A DNA stretch of 9,817 bases from Fidelibacterota bacterium (GCA_016937825.1 JAFGVT010000178.1:1-9817); one strand, 5' to 3'. Shown: positions 1 to 7,035, numbered from the stretch's first letter. Numbers and translations are program-made. Notes: generated by a model from the letters alone, not told the origin.

Positions 1-369
1 GATGCGGGGCGATCCCGGGAAGTCGATGCCGAACATTTCTTTCAGCTCCCGCTGATAGGTCGCCGCCTGCTTCCAGAGATGATGGATGGACTCCATCACG
101 GGCCGTTCGCGGTCCAGGAAAACCCGGACCCCCAAATCCGCTTTCATCGCGTTATTGTTCAGCAGGTAGGTCAGCTGGAATTTGCCGTCCTCCAACCAGT
201 CCACGGCGGTCAGGATGACCAGATGGGTAAAGCCCTCCTGTTCGCGAAGGCGGGTAATGAACGCGACGGCATCCTCTTTGTCGACGGTGAGAAAGACCTC
301 GTTCGCCCGCTGCGTCACGAGGCCGGAGATCTTGAAATTTTTTTCCAATCGTTCGATCAGTGCTTTCAT
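1..369 (-). CDS. nuoC: NuoC-like (MbhK/MbxK-type) subunit of the membrane respiratory complex, partial
   Basis: This is the N-terminal 123 residues of a complex I 30-kDa (NuoC/MbhK) family protein; the gene runs off the left edge. In this family the subunit sits in the peripheral arm on the cytoplasmic side, against the catalytic large subunit. The reading frame starts at the ATG at 369, preceded by an AAAGGAAA ribosome site, and gives MKALIERLEKNFKISGL. Visible family features are the segment TAVDWLEDGKFQLTYLL (about residues 54-70) and the signature YQRELKEMFGIDFPGSP (about 105-121), which matches the NuoC hallmark E-R-E-x-x-D-x-F-G-I. It lies 35 bases downstream of the NuoB-like gene in the same operon. 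A NuoD-like large subunit is expected to follow, either fused or separate, but is not in the window. The family call is firm; assignment to Mbx, Mbh or Nuo type is inferred from the operon. Confidence 0.9.
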   Translation of the reverse strand, partial: MKALIERLEKNFKISGLVTQRANEVFLTVDKEDAVAFITRLREQEGFTHLVILTAVDWLEDGKFQLTYLLNNNAMKADLGVRVFLDRERPVMESIHHLWKQAATYQRELKEMFGIDFPGSPRI

Positions 370-404
370 ATGATTGCTTTCCTTTATGGCCGGCCGCGCG
401 GGTC

Positions 405-1046
405 CTACCAGTTGTAGTCCGGCATGTCCCAGTCCCTGATGATCTTTTTCTGATTCGCCTTGTATTCGTCGAAGTTCCTGGCGTAGAGGTTCTGTCCTTC
501 GCCCTTGCCTTCCTTGATGAGCTTTTTGAGCGCTTCAAAGCCGGCCAGAAGGGATTCGGGGCGCGGCATGCAGCCTGTGATATAGATATCCACGGGCAGG
601 TATTTGTCCAGGCGGTTGATGGTGTTGTAACTGTCCCAGTACATGCCGCCGTTGATCGTGCAGCTGCCCAGGGCGACCACGTACTTGGGGCCCTGCATCT
701 GCTCGTAGGAACGGATCACGCGCTTCAGGGTCTTGACGGAGAGATAACCGCCGATCACCAGCACATTGGACTGGCGGGGCGTCGGCCGCCACTGGATCCC
801 GTAGCGGTAGGCGTCAAAGCGGGGCGTCATCAGCGGACGCATCTCGATCGCGCCGCAGCCGGTCCCGTAGCCGAGGATCCACAGGGATTCCGCGCGGGCC
901 CAGTTCAGGAAGCTTTCCCAAACCTTGTTGGCGGGTTCGTGTTCCTTGGGCCGTTCCTGGCAGAAATAATCCTGCATCGGGTCGACGTCGAACTGTTCCC
1001 CGTCCGGCCCGGTCACCCTTCTTTTTTCGAGATCTTTACTAGACAT
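405..1046 (-). CDS. nuoB: NuoB-like (MbhJ/MbxJ-type) iron-sulfur subunit
   Basis: The product is a 213-residue protein of the NuoB/hydrogenase small-subunit family, which holds the proximal [4Fe-4S] cluster next to the catalytic large subunit. Recognisable blocks are GTGCGAIEM (residues 61-69), TPRQSNVLVIGGYLSVK (89-105), QMQGPKYVVALGSCTINGG (116-134) and PVDIYITGCMPRPE (151-164). NuoB normally has a tandem Cys-Cys plus two later Cys. Here the equivalents are Cys64-Gly65, Cys129 and Cys159, so one ligand is replaced by Gly; a further Cys29 lies in the N-terminal extension. I chose the ATG at 1046 because GAGGA lies eight bases before it. An in-frame TTG at 1061 overlaps that ribosome site and would add five residues. 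The C-terminal 40 residues are basic, ending in an aromatic tail (DMPDYNW). The gene is 22 bases downstream of nuoH-like. It is sometimes annotated as NADH-quinone oxidoreductase subunit B; no NADH-binding subunit is visible here. Confidence 0.95.
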   Translation of the reverse strand: MSSKDLEKRRVTGPDGEQFDVDPMQDYFCQERPKEHEPANKVWESFLNWARAESLWILGYGTGCGAIEMRPLMTPRFDAYRYGIQWRPTPRQSNVLVIGGYLSVKTLKRVIRSYEQMQGPKYVVALGSCTINGGMYWDSYNTINRLDKYLPVDIYITGCMPRPESLLAGFEALKKLIKEGKGEGQNLYARNFDEYKANQKKIIRDWDMPDYNW

Positions 1047-1054
1047 GGATGCTA

Positions 1055-1059
1055 TCCTC
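1055..1059 (-). promoter_or_regulatory. ribosome binding site that sets the NuoB-like start
   Basis: On the minus strand the sequence TTGAGGATAGCATCCATG contains GAGGA eight bases ahead of the ATG. The upstream in-frame TTG overlaps this site, so it is unlikely to be the start. The NuoH-like gene has a very similar leader (GGAGGATAGACCATG). Confidence 0.7.
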
Positions 1060-1068
1060 AATCTTATG

Positions 1069-1989
1069 TTATTTGATCAGCAGCGAGGTCGCGGCCAGGG
1101 CGACAAGACCCAGCGGCAGCGCGTATTTGTAGAACCAGCGGATGGAGTGGTCCACCCGGAAGCGGGGGAAAACGACCCCGACGAAGACCGACCACATGTA
1201 GATCAGAAAGACCTTCAGGATCAGGACGCCCCAGTTCGTGGCGCCGCCGAAGAAGACGTTCATGAAAAGCACGGTCTTGGCCATGGGGAAGATCGCCCGG
1301 TTGGTCTGCAGAACGCCCAGAAAGGTGCTGTGGTATTCCGTGGGCGGTCCGATCGGGATCTCCTGCGGTGCCAGCACGATATCAAAGGGCGAACGCATCA
1401 TGGTTCCGAGATAGGCGATGAGCGCCACGGCGGTCAGCAGGGGGTTCGTGACCAGGGTCCAGTTCTGGATGCCGCCCTGCTGCAGGGCGACCATCTCGGT
1501 GACGGATAAAGACTGGTATTGGATGGCCGCGCCGAGGAAGGCGATCACGAGCGGGATCTCGGCGGCGGTGACCTGTGCCAGTCCGCGGCTGATCCCGATG
1601 GCGGAATAGGGGTGGCCGCCCTCGCCGGCGCCCAGCGCCATGCCGAGCGTGCCGAAGAAGATGAAATAGGTTATCAGCACCAGATCCCCCGCAAAGGAGA
1701 AGTTGCCGAAATACTCGGATCCGTAGATCGCGGGGACAAAGAGGTAAACCCCGATCCCTCCGGTCAGGCGGAACACGGGACCCAGGTAAAACATGATGCC
1801 GTGCGTGATATTGGAGCGTAACGCGTAGTTCTTCACCAGATCAATGTAGGGCTGATAAAAACGGATCCCGTGGCGCCGTCCGACGCGGGCGCCGATCTTG
1901 CGGGTGATGCCGTTGATCAGCATGCCGATATTGAAGATGATGAAGAGCGACAAGAGCGAGTACAGTATTTTGATCGGTTCGAATCCCAT
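1069..1989 (-). CDS. nuoH: NuoH-like (MbhM/MbxM-type) membrane anchor subunit
   Basis: The product is a 306-residue polytopic membrane protein of the complex I subunit 1/NuoH family. This subunit anchors the peripheral arm to the membrane and, in complex I, shapes the entry of the coupling pathway. Family blocks seen are RHGIRFYQPYIDLVKNY (residues 39-55), HPYSAIGISRGLAQVTAAEI (126-145), PFDIVLAPQEIPIGPPTEY (201-219) and VFPRFRVDHSIRW (273-285). All the acidic and arginine-rich cytoplasmic loops typical of the family are present, and the length is normal. The start ATG has the ribosome site GGAGGA, and the stop codon of the upstream antiporter gene overlaps that site, leaving a three-base gap that suggests coupled translation. 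Its place immediately after the antiporters and before the NuoB homologue is the order known for archaeal Mbx/Mbs operons. In Mbh operons the M gene comes later. Confidence 0.96.
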   Translation of the reverse strand: MGFEPIKILYSLLSLFIIFNIGMLINGITRKIGARVGRRHGIRFYQPYIDLVKNYALRSNITHGIMFYLGPVFRLTGGIGVYLFVPAIYGSEYFGNFSFAGDLVLITYFIFFGTLGMALGAGEGGHPYSAIGISRGLAQVTAAEIPLVIAFLGAAIQYQSLSVTEMVALQQGGIQNWTLVTNPLLTAVALIAYLGTMMRSPFDIVLAPQEIPIGPPTEYHSTFLGVLQTNRAIFPMAKTVLFMNVFFGGATNWGVLILKVFLIYMWSVFVGVVFPRFRVDHSIRWFYKYALPLGLVALAATSLLIK

Positions 1990-1992
1990 GGT

Positions 1993-4900
1993 CTATCCTC
2001 CCGTCACAAAGGCATATACAACCACCACGAAAAGGATGATATGCACAAGGTATGTTTGTCCGTTCCCGGAGTAGATCTTTCTGAAAAGGTCGGCGGCGGA
2101 ATGCGCGAATTCGGATACGCCGTCCCAGAACTTCACGGCAAAGGGCCGGGAGAAAATACCCAGCGCTTTGCGGTAATGGGCGAAGAAATTATAGCCCACG
2201 TGCGTCAGCTCGGGCCGCGAGGGCCGTTCCGCGGCATACACGATATTGAATTGGCCCACTTTCTGGGCTTTCCGGTTCGTGATCAGCAGCAGCGCAAAGA
2301 CCGAAGCGAACATCACGCCGGTGATGATCAAAACCGCCAAACCATCCCAGTGACCGTAGGCGGTCAAGGCGGTATTGTTCTGCCAGCTGATGGCGCCCTG
2401 CGGAAAATACTTCAGCAGGAAATCACCCACCGGATGCAGGACAAGTCCGGGATACGCCGAAAAGAACATGATCGCGATCATGAGGATGATCTGCGGGATC
2501 AGAACGGGGAGCGGCGCTTCCTTTACGCGGCGGTGGTTGTCTTTCAGCTGGCCCAGGAAAACGGCGTAGATCAGACGGAAACAATACAGGAAGGCGATCA
2601 GTCCGCCGATGATGAGCACAAGGCCCTGAAGGTACCAGCCCTTTTCAAGCAGGATATTGAAGGTGAGCCACTTGCCGGCATAGCCGGACAGCGGCGGAAC
2701 CCCGGACAGGGCGATAATGCCGATCAGGACCGAAATGAAACTGACCGGCATGCGCTTGATCAGTCCGCCCATCTCGTACATGTTCTTGGTCTTCACCCTC
2801 ATGACCACGCCGCCGATCGCGAGGAAGAGCAGGGCTTTAAAGAGGAAATGGTTCAACGCGAAGGCGATGGAGGTCAGCCAGCCCATGTGGGTCATCATGC
2901 TGAGGCCGAAGAGGACATAGCCAAGGTTTCCCACGCTGGAATATGCCAGGAGGCGTTTCGCATCCTCCTGATAGATGGCCAGCAGGTTCCCGAGGAAAAC
3001 CGTGATCGCACCCAGCCAGCTCATCCAGTAGGTGATGTCCACATTCCCGATCATCGGGCGGCGGATCGCGCTCATCAGCACGATCAGTCCGAACATCCCG
3101 GCTTTCAGCAGAATGGCCGAGACCATCGGGGAAACGTCCGTTTCGGCTTCTCCGTGCGCCCCCGGCAGCCAGATATGCAGTCCCATGGACGCGATCTTGG
3201 TCAGGAAGCCGAGCATGATCAGCAGGAAGATCACCCCGGCGGATTGCGTGAGCGTCTCCAGCGAAGTCAGGGCAAGGCTCTGGCCGTTCACGCCGTACAG
3301 CAGACCGAGCCCCATCAGCATGACAAAGGCGCCGCCGATGGAGAACAGCATATAGCTCAGGGCGTGCGGTTCGGACCGCTTGCCGCGAATGATCAGGAAA
3401 TACGAGCCCAGGGTCATGATCTCCCAGGCGGCGAAGAGCTGCAGGGTGCTCTCGGAAATGAGCAGGGCCGCGAGGCCGGCATACATCATGACGGCAAAGG
3501 GATAAAATCCCCGCCGCTTGCCTTTGAAGGCATAACCCGGGATCAGCAGCAGGACCCCGCCCGCCAGGAAAATGATCCCGAACAGAAAGCGGTAGCCTTC
3601 CAGGCCGGGCAGCAGCTGCCAGGCGTAGAGGGACATGAGCAGGATCACAAGGGTGTTCTTGACCCAGGCCGGGAGAAAGTCCAGAAGGAAGAGTGCGGCG
3701 GCGAGCAGCATCGGGAGATACAGGATCTTCAGGCCGGATCCGCCGGGGATCCAAAGGGAGAACCCGGCGCCGAGCCCGATCAGGGCCAGCGCGGAAAGCG
3801 TCAGGGGCAGTCCCTGCGCGAAGCTCGTTTTCACCTCGCCTTCGCCTTCCGTCTTAAGCACCTTGCCCAGCCAGCGGAAGAGGTAGGCGGCTTCCAGGAA
3901 GGAGCCCAGGAGGACCAGAACGGTCGCAAGGGTCAGGCCCTTTTCGGAAAAGACCATGACGAGCTGCCACTTTGCGAAAAATCCCGGAAAGGGCGGCAGA
4001 CCGACCAGGGCCAGAATGAACACGCCGAACATGAAGACCAGGACCGGTTTTTTCCGGAGAACGTGCCAGCCTTCCAGGCTGTCCTTCCCGACCAGGCCGG
4101 CCAGCCAGAAAAGTCCGGCTTTGGCAATAAAATGGTTGATGAACAATCCTCCGGCGACAAGCAGGAGGGTCATGGGCTCCGACGCGGCGCCGCTGTGGAC
4201 CAGCAGCGCGTAGACGCCCATGATCAGGCCGATCTGCCCGATGGAGGAATAGCCCAGCAGGCGCTTGGGCGAGTGCTGCATCAGTCCCATCAGGTTGGAC
4301 AGGACAAAGGTCGTCAGGCCGATGCCGGCAACGGCCAGCAGCAGGGTTCCGTTCAGCAGCGGCGTGATCTTGTAGAGAACGAAAAGCATCGCCGCGGAGG
4401 AGGCGGAGGCGATCACGGCGACAAGGCCGTCGTCCGCCGCTTCGTATACGTCCAGCGCCCAACCGTTCGCGGGGAAGGGTTTCAGCTCGATCAGGACCGA
4501 TATCAGCAGGGTGAACACCGCCAGTACGACGGCCGGACCCGAAGCCAGGTCAAGGGCTTCCGCCATGGAATCGAGATGCAGCACGCCCGTAAAGCGGTAG
4601 AGGTAGATCGTCCCGATCAGAAAGAACATGGAGGCCAGCCCGCCGGCGATCATGTACTTGAACCCTGCGGAGAGGGATCTAATGTTCCGTTCGATGCCGA
4701 TGAGCGAATAGGTCGCAATGGACGTGATCTCCAGAAATACAAAGAGGTTGAACAGGTCCCGCGTCATGATCAGTCCGTTCAGCCCCATGATCATCATGAG
4801 ATAAAGGACCAGCGCGTACACTTTTTCCGTTTTCAGTTTTTTTACCAGGTAGATGCCGGAGAGCAGACCGAGCACATTCACGATCATCGTGAAAAAGGAT

Positions 4901-5136
4901 TCTTCCAGTCCCATCTGCAGATTGATGGAAAAGGGCGGCTTGAATCCGGCGGTAAAGATCATGGCGCTTTCCGCGCCGCCCAGGATCGCGATAAAGGCCT
5001 GGGCGGAAATGCCGGCCATGGCCGCAAGCGCCGCATAAAAAACGGTCAGCGCGGCGGAACGTCCTGCTTTATCGATCAGCGATAAAAGGAAACCCGCGGC
5101 CAGTGCGATGACGAACAGATAGATCGGATTTACCAT
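1993..5136 (-). CDS. Double MrpD/NuoM-type antiporter: two proton-translocating domains fused in one polypeptide
   Basis: The 1047-residue membrane protein has two complete antiporter-like domains in one frame; the junction is around residues 465-475 (about position 3735). Each half resembles the NuoL/M/N-MrpA/D family, which moves H+ (or exchanges Na+/H+) using a chain of buried Glu and Lys. First half: Glu136 in FVFLEITSIATYSLIG, Lys219 in LIELKPFP, Lys256, KRLLGYSSIGQ (291-301), His335/Lys339 and Lys389 in GFFAKW. Second half: Glu572 in FAAWEIMTLGSYFLI, Lys647, HIWLPGAH (654-661), Lys678, KRLLAYSSVGN (727-737), His763/Lys767 and Lys822 in GYAGKW. After the second domain comes a tail (about 955-1047) with a soluble amphipathic stretch and a last hydrophobic segment (IYSGNGQTYLVHIILFVVVV), similar to the C-terminal ends of NuoL/hydrogenase-4 type proteins. 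The start has AAGGAG upstream and overlaps mrpC by seven bases. Separate H and H' genes occupy this position in Mbx/Mbs operons; the fusion is seen directly, the equivalence is inferred. Confidence 0.95.
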   Translation of the reverse strand: MVNPIYLFVIALAAGFLLSLIDKAGRSAALTVFYAALAAMAGISAQAFIAILGGAESAMIFTAGFKPPFSINLQMGLEESFFTMIVNVLGLLSGIYLVKKLKTEKVYALVLYLMMIMGLNGLIMTRDLFNLFVFLEITSIATYSLIGIERNIRSLSAGFKYMIAGGLASMFFLIGTIYLYRFTGVLHLDSMAEALDLASGPAVVLAVFTLLISVLIELKPFPANGWALDVYEAADDGLVAVIASASSAAMLFVLYKITPLLNGTLLLAVAGIGLTTFVLSNLMGLMQHSPKRLLGYSSIGQIGLIMGVYALLVHSGAASEPMTLLLVAGGLFINHFIAKAGLFWLAGLVGKDSLEGWHVLRKKPVLVFMFGVFILALVGLPPFPGFFAKWQLVMVFSEKGLTLATVLVLLGSFLEAAYLFRWLGKVLKTEGEGEVKTSFAQGLPLTLSALALIGLGAGFSLWIPGGSGLKILYLPMLLAAALFLLDFLPAWVKNTLVILLMSLYAWQLLPGLEGYRFLFGIIFLAGGVLLLIPGYAFKGKRRGFYPFAVMMYAGLAALLISESTLQLFAAWEIMTLGSYFLIIRGKRSEPHALSYMLFSIGGAFVMLMGLGLLYGVNGQSLALTSLETLTQSAGVIFLLIMLGFLTKIASMGLHIWLPGAHGEAETDVSPMVSAILLKAGMFGLIVLMSAIRRPMIGNVDITYWMSWLGAITVFLGNLLAIYQEDAKRLLAYSSVGNLGYVLFGLSMMTHMGWLTSIAFALNHFLFKALLFLAIGGVVMRVKTKNMYEMGGLIKRMPVSFISVLIGIIALSGVPPLSGYAGKWLTFNILLEKGWYLQGLVLIIGGLIAFLYCFRLIYAVFLGQLKDNHRRVKEAPLPVLIPQIILMIAIMFFSAYPGLVLHPVGDFLLKYFPQGAISWQNNTALTAYGHWDGLAVLIITGVMFASVFALLLITNRKAQKVGQFNIVYAAERPSRPELTHVGYNFFAHYRKALGIFSRPFAVKFWDGVSEFAHSAADLFRKIYSGNGQTYLVHIILFVVVVYAFVTGG

Positions 5137-5483
5137 TTTAACTCCTTGAGATCATGAATGTCAAGCGATCCCTTCATTTCATGCAGTTTGACCGCATAGG
5201 CCAGCATCAGGGCCGTAACAGCCAGTCCGATCACGATCGCGGTCAGGACCAGGGCAGACGGCACCGGATCCACGACCCGGGCCAGGGCTTCGGCCTTGCC
5301 GACGGTTTCGTCCAGAATGGGCGCGGTCCGGTCCTTAAGGTATCCGATGGACACCATGACCAGATGGATGCCCGTATCCACGATCGAGAACCCGATGATG
5401 ATCTTGATGATATTGGATTGGCTCAGCATGCCCCAGATGCCGATGACGATCAAGATGAATCCTAAGATAGTGATGAGTGTCAT
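5130..5483 (-). CDS. mrpC: MrpC/MnhC (NuoK-like, MbhG) subunit
   Basis: This is a 117-residue membrane protein of the NuoK/MnhC family with three hydrophobic segments. It forms part of the ion-translocating chain between the small Mrp subunits and the large antiporter. The family signature DPVPSALVLTAIVIG (residues 72-86) followed by LAVTAL is intact, and the first helices are MTLITILGFILIVIGIWGML and NIIKIIIGFSIVDTGIHLVMV. The 50-70 loop (DRTAPILDETVGKAEA) is hydrophilic, as in Mbh/Mrp C subunits. The start ATG shares four bases (ATGA) with the stop of the MrpB-like gene, and its own stop overlaps the start of the double antiporter by seven bases. The length is normal for the family. A C-terminal hydrophilic tail (HEMKGSLDIHDLKELKW) also supplies the antiporter's ribosome site. 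Confidence 0.95.
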   Translation of the reverse strand: MTLITILGFILIVIGIWGMLSQSNIIKIIIGFSIVDTGIHLVMVSIGYLKDRTAPILDETVGKAEALARVVDPVPSALVLTAIVIGLAVTALMLAYAVKLHEMKGSLDIHDLKELKW

Positions 5484-6169
5484 AGTTCATCCTTTTGCAT
5501 AGCGTCGATGATACCGACCAGTTCCGCCCCGACCTTCAAACCGATCAGGGAATAGATCAGGGGAATGGCGCCGGCGCTCAGCAGCCGGCCGAACTCCCCC
5601 GCAGGCAGGATGCGGTTATCGAGGAACCCGGCCGCCAGCACGATCCCGAGCACGCCCAGGGCAACGTAAACCGCACCGGAAAGGGATTCGATCCAGTGCA
5701 GGACCGTGCCGCTGATCTTTGCGGAAACGCCGGCAAGCAGCAGCAGGACGATCCCCGACGCGATCACCACGCCCCCCTGAAAACCGCCCCCGGGCGTCAG
5801 GTGCCCGTGCAGGAAAATATAGATCCCGTAGAGCAACACCAGCGGGAACAGAAAGACCGTTCCGCTCCGGAGGATCCCGGAGGCTTCGCGTTTGACCGGT
5901 TTTTTCGCGTCGCCCCTTCGGCGGAGCATGAACCCCACGCCGGCGGCGGCGATGAAAAGGACCGCAACTTCGCCCAGGGTATCCAGTCCGCGATAGGTCA
6001 CGATCACCGAGCTCACCAGGTTGGCGGACCCCAGTTCGTCGGGTCCGTCCTTGACGTATTTTTGTGCGACCGGGGACAATTCCTCAAAGGGGGTCACCTC
6101 CGTGACGAAGGGAAGCAGCATGAGGGCAAAGGCTCCGAGCAGCAGCAAGACGGCATATTTCTTAATCAT
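5480..6169 (-). CDS. mrpB: MbhE-MrpB fusion (MrpA C-terminal domain plus MnhB domain)
   Basis: The 229-residue membrane protein joins two domains. Residues 1-85 resemble the MbhE part of the MrpA C-terminus, with the conserved block NLVSSVIVTYRGLDTLGEV (50-68). Residues about 98-225 are the MnhB/MrpB domain, with HGHLTPGGGFQGG (121-133) and LKVGAEL (211-217). A basic linker (RRRGDAKKPVKREA) separates them. In Mrp antiporters and Mbh these helices form the module thought to carry Na+ translocation. The start ATG is preceded by AGGGGAAA and overlaps the upstream MbhD-like gene by eight bases; the stop overlaps mrpC by four. Many relatives encode E and F/B separately. Family assignment is firm; the Na+ role is known for the family and not shown here. 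Confidence 0.93.
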   Translation of the reverse strand: MIKKYAVLLLLGAFALMLLPFVTEVTPFEELSPVAQKYVKDGPDELGSANLVSSVIVTYRGLDTLGEVAVLFIAAAGVGFMLRRRGDAKKPVKREASGILRSGTVFLFPLVLLYGIYIFLHGHLTPGGGFQGGVVIASGIVLLLLAGVSAKISGTVLHWIESLSGAVYVALGVLGIVLAAGFLDNRILPAGEFGRLLSAGAIPLIYSLIGLKVGAELVGIIDAMQKDEL

Positions 6170-6410
6170 GTTTCCCCTGCTTTCTGATCTTGTTCAATGC
6201 GAACAAAAAGACGATCGTTGTAAGTCCGGACCCGATGGCGGCTTCCGTCATGGCGACGTCCGGAGCTGCCAGCACAAGGTATAAAATGCTGGCAAGCAGG
6301 CTGATCACGCCGGCCAGCAGCACCGCCGACAGCAGGCTTTTCTGCTGAACCGCCAACACCGCCGCAGCGATCATGACGAGGCTCAGCACGACAATGAATA
6401 CGGTGATCAT
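6162..6410 (-). CDS. mbhD: MbhD-like subunit (DUF4040; MrpA C-terminal MbhD domain)
   Basis: This small 82-residue protein has three hydrophobic segments and carries the signature APDVAMTEAAIGSG (residues 49-62) followed by LTTIVFLFAL, typical of the MbhD domain found at the C-terminus of MrpA or as a separate subunit in Mbh/Mbx complexes. Asp51 and Glu56 in this block are the conserved acidic residues within the membrane. The start shares four bases (ATGA) with the stop of mrpG, and the AGGAGAA ribosome site lies inside the mrpG end. The stop overlaps the next gene by eight bases. The length is normal for a stand-alone MbhD. Confidence 0.93.
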   Translation of the reverse strand: MITVFIVVLSLVMIAAAVLAVQQKSLLSAVLLAGVISLLASILYLVLAAPDVAMTEAAIGSGLTTIVFLFALNKIRKQGKHD

Positions 6411-6775
6411 AATTCTTCTCCTTCCTGCGTCCCCTTCATGGCGCCCTCTTCGTTTTCTTCATCTGCCGCAAGATCGTCCTTGACCGTTTCCTTTGCCAGC
6501 GGAATGCCGGCTTTGTGCGCGGCGCGCGCGAGGGCGTGCGAGGAAAGCGGATTCGTGAATATCACGAACAGAATGATAATGATGACCTTTGATGCTCCGA
6601 TCGTTTCATGAAAGCCCATCGCCAGGCCGGCAATAAAGAGCAGGGTTCCCATGGTGGTCGCCTTGGTCCCGGCCTGCATGCGGTTGTAAATGTCGGGCAT
6701 GCGGAAAAGTCCCAGTGCGCCCAGGAACAGGAATAACGATCCGAGAAGGGTGACGATCGCACCTGCAAGTTCCAT
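6407..6775 (-). CDS. mrpG: MrpG/MnhG (MbhC) subunit
   Basis: The 122-residue protein of the MnhG family has three hydrophobic segments. The family block RMPDIYNRMQAGTKATTMG (residues 25-43) corresponds to the usual R-x-P-D-x-Y-x-R-x-H/Q-A motif, and the segment VIFTNPLSSHALARAAHKAG (71-90) is also typical. MrpG packs with E and F at one end of the Mrp module. The C-terminus is extended by a strongly acidic, non-membrane tail of about 25 residues (KDDLAADEENEEG...QEGEEL). The start ATG overlaps the mrpF stop by one base (TGATG) and has AGGGGG just upstream. Confidence 0.95.
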   Translation of the reverse strand: MELAGAIVTLLGSLFLFLGALGLFRMPDIYNRMQAGTKATTMGTLLFIAGLAMGFHETIGASKVIIIILFVIFTNPLSSHALARAAHKAGIPLAKETVKDDLAADEENEEGAMKGTQEGEEL

Positions 6776-7035
6776 CAGAGCCCCCTTTCGAGATAGCGCG
6801 CCATCGCGACCACGCCGACAAAGGCGATCAGACTGTAGACCAGCGCGATGTCAAGGTAGATCCCCCGTCCGAAATGGGCGGAGAGGAACACGATAAGCGA
6901 AATGGATACGATGGTCATGACATCCAGGGCGACCACGCGGTTGGCGGCGCCGGGACCGATGATCATGCGGACGAAGGCAAGCAGCAAGGCCGCCAGTCCG
7001 ATCATTGCGGCGATCGTATATAATGTGTTAACCAA
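6775..7035 (-). CDS. mrpF: MrpF/MnhF (MbhB) subunit, TTG start
   Basis: This is an 86-residue, three-helix membrane protein of the MnhF family. The block FVRMIIGPGAANRVVALDVM (residues 21-40) with conserved Gly-Pro and Asp38 matches the family, as does LDIALVYSLIAFVGVVAMARY (61-81) with Asp62. The start codon is TTG at 7035; no in-frame ATG lies nearby. The call is supported by a near-perfect Shine-Dalgarno GGAGGTG six bases upstream, which lies inside the end of mrpE, so the two genes overlap by eight bases. The length is usual for MrpF. Confidence 0.95.
   Translation of the reverse strand: MVNTLYTIAAMIGLAALLLAFVRMIIGPGAANRVVALDVMTIVSISLIVFLSAHFGRGIYLDIALVYSLIAFVGVVAMARYLERGL

Noticed and set aside
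1047..1061. Upstream TTG start of the NuoB-like gene
   Set aside because: It overlaps the GAGGA ribosome site that is correctly spaced for the ATG at 1046.
360..1076. Plus-strand open frame of 238 codons opposite the NuoB-like gene
   Set aside because: It lies wholly across a clear NuoB-family gene and shows no domain of its own.
2837..3754. Minus-strand frame of 305 codons inside the double antiporter, near the domain junction
   Set aside because: I considered whether it showed a frameshift or a separate gene. Its translation is Arg/Pro/Asp-rich without motifs, and the main frame is continuous across the junction.
1870..5085. Plus-strand open frame of 1071 codons opposite the double antiporter
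   Set aside because: Its translation is low-complexity, rich in Gln, Asp, Glu, His and Gly, with no recognisable domain, as expected for the antisense of a GC-rich gene for a hydrophobic protein. The minus frame has intact conserved antiporter motifs throughout.
5495..6187. Plus-strand open frame of 230 codons opposite the MrpB-like gene
   Set aside because: It has the same antisense composition pattern, and the minus strand encodes MbhE and MnhB motifs.
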